Part shown: positions 5,326 through 5,929 of the stretch, piece after piece
How positions within the stretch are numbered: the first letter of the stretch is position 1
Layout of the letters: each line of letters opens with the position of its first letter
Assembly (NCBI GenBank): GCA_902517365.1
Contig: CABYCA010000031.1
Span: 1 to 5,929 of the forward strand
Direction: 5' to 3'
Source: an uncultured Bacteroidota bacterium
GTDB taxonomy: Bacteria > Bacteroidota > Bacteroidia > Flavobacteriales > Flavobacteriaceae
DNA: 5,929 bases
The notes under the pieces: generated by a model
The model's database searches: none
What the model was told of the DNA's origin: nothing
What the model saw: the letters and a program-made list of their open reading frames with translations, nothing else
Position numbers and translations under genes: made by a program

Positions 5326-5754
5326 TTGAGTAAACCAAAAGCTATAATAGTATCAGGATATTTTAATCCAATCCACAAAGGACACATTGAATATTTTAAT
5401 AACGCAAAGGAAAATGCAGATAATCTTTTTGTAATAGTAAACAATGATCATCAAAGAATTCTTAAAGGTAGTAAAGAGTTTCAAGATGAAAGCGAACGAA
5501 TGATTATTGTATCAAATATTAAGGCTGTAGATAAGGTCATTTTATCTATTGATTCCGATACGTCTGTTTGTAAAACTATTAAATCTATTGCTGATAAATT
5601 TGGTGATAAGTTTGACCTGTATTTTGCTAACGGTGGAGATCAAAACAACGATTCAATTCCAGAAAAAAAAGTTTGTGAAACTATGAATGTTACTCTTATT
5701 GATGGACTTGGAGAAAAGATACAGTCAAGTAGTTGGTTGCTTAAAAAAGTTTAA
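5326..5754 (+). CDS. Cytidylyl/adenylyltransferase family protein (HxGH nucleotidyltransferase)
   Basis: A 142-residue member of the TagD/HldE-C class of nucleotidyltransferases, which join CMP or AMP to a polyol-phosphate or sugar-phosphate with release of pyrophosphate. The N-terminal strand and signature read IIVSGYFNPIHKGHIEYF (7-24) with His17 and His20 of HxGH; ERMIIVSNIKAVDKVI (57-72) and FANGGDQNN (100-108) follow as in the family, and the C-terminal IQSSSWLL (132-139) takes the place of the ISSTxxR-type nucleotide-binding segment. The start is TTG at 5326: an in-frame TAA lies at 5311-5313, and no ATG occurs before the conserved strand. Spacing of 63 bp from ugd and 24 bp to the next gene suggests the same operon. 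Substrate (glycerol-phosphate, heptose-phosphate or other) is unresolved. Confidence 0.83.
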   Translation: MSKPKAIIVSGYFNPIHKGHIEYFNNAKENADNLFVIVNNDHQRILKGSKEFQDESERMIIVSNIKAVDKVILSIDSDTSVCKTIKSIADKFGDKFDLYFANGGDQNNDSIPEKKVCETMNVTLIDGLGEKIQSSSWLLKKV

Positions 5755-5778
5755 AGTATATTTATTATTAGAAAGCAT

Positions 5779-5929
5779 ATGAAACAAATATTTTCTAAAA
5801 TTGAACCAGGATTATTACTTCATCAAGTTTTTAATTACAATCAAATATCTAAGGAAAGAGATGATATTGTCCCAGAAAATGAATTTTTACAACTTGCTAT
5901 ACTTAAGATGCAGAAGGGCAAGACATTTA
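5779..5929 (+). CDS. Small cupin-like sugar-locus protein, partial (3' end beyond right edge)
   Basis: An ATG at 5779 opens a frame of 50 codons that is still open at the window end: MKQIFSKIEPGLLLHQVFNY and later DDIVPENEFLQLAILKMQKG. A purine-rich AGAAAG lies just upstream at 5770-5775. The pattern (SKIEPGLLLH, then a segment ending in D-x-x-P-x-x-x-F-L-Q, then L-x-K-G-x-T-F) recalls a family of small WbuC/cupin-like proteins found beside nucleotidyltransferases and UDP-glucose dehydrogenases in surface-polysaccharide clusters. The metal-binding histidines expected after KGKTF are outside the window, so the cupin assignment is from recalled resemblance of the N-terminus and from context. 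That it is a real gene is more certain than its fold. Confidence 0.6.
   Translation, partial: MKQIFSKIEPGLLLHQVFNYNQISKERDDIVPENEFLQLAILKMQKGKTF

Noticed and set aside
5229..5444. 71-codon minus-strand open frame over the ugd/nucleotidyltransferase junction
   Set aside because: It overlaps the conserved HxGH region antisense and has no family features.

Overview
The window is AT-rich bacterial DNA that most likely comes from a marine or otherwise low-GC member of the Bacteroidetes (Flavobacteriia-like). Three things point there. The ribosomal protein L21 at the left edge has the Bacteroidetes form of that protein. The regulatory pair in the middle, a NusG paralog of the UpxY kind followed by a winged-helix protein starting MLGELITSKTR, is typical of Bacteroidetes surface-polysaccharide loci. 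The best promoter candidate fits the Bacteroidetes TTG / TAnnTTTG pattern and not the sigma-70 one. This assignment is inferred from protein character; no search was run.

Layout, left to right. (1) Positions 1-332, minus strand: rplU (L21), cut by the window edge; it marks the core-genome side. (2) Positions 393-2281, minus strand: two sugar-nucleotide short-chain dehydrogenase/reductases sharing one base (TAATG), an NDP-glucose 4,6-dehydratase-like enzyme and a UDP-hexose 4-epimerase-like enzyme. (3) Positions 2282-2503: a divergent intergenic region with small inverted repeats. (4) Positions 2504-5929, plus strand: a NusG-like antiterminator split by a one-base shift in a run of seven A, a short leader with a GC-rich hairpin, a winged-helix regulator with a nucleotidyltransferase-like C-terminal half, a phosphomannose-isomerase-type cupin, a UDP-glucose 6-dehydrogenase, a HxGH cytidylyl/adenylyltransferase, and the start of a small cupin-like protein that runs off the right edge.

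Together groups 2 and 4 look like the regulatory and precursor-supply end of a surface-polysaccharide (capsule, exopolysaccharide or O-antigen) cluster. The dehydratase, epimerase, UDP-glucose dehydrogenase, cupin and nucleotidyltransferase would make activated sugars, and the NusG paralog would help RNA polymerase through the long operon. No glycosyltransferase, flippase or polymerase is in view; these are expected beyond the right edge.

The points most worth a second look are the frameshift in the NusG-like gene, a GGCGGAGCC hairpin just downstream of it that resembles the RfaH ops element, and the winged-helix/degenerate-nucleotidyltransferase fusion. I see no complete mobile element, CRISPR array, tRNA or rRNA.
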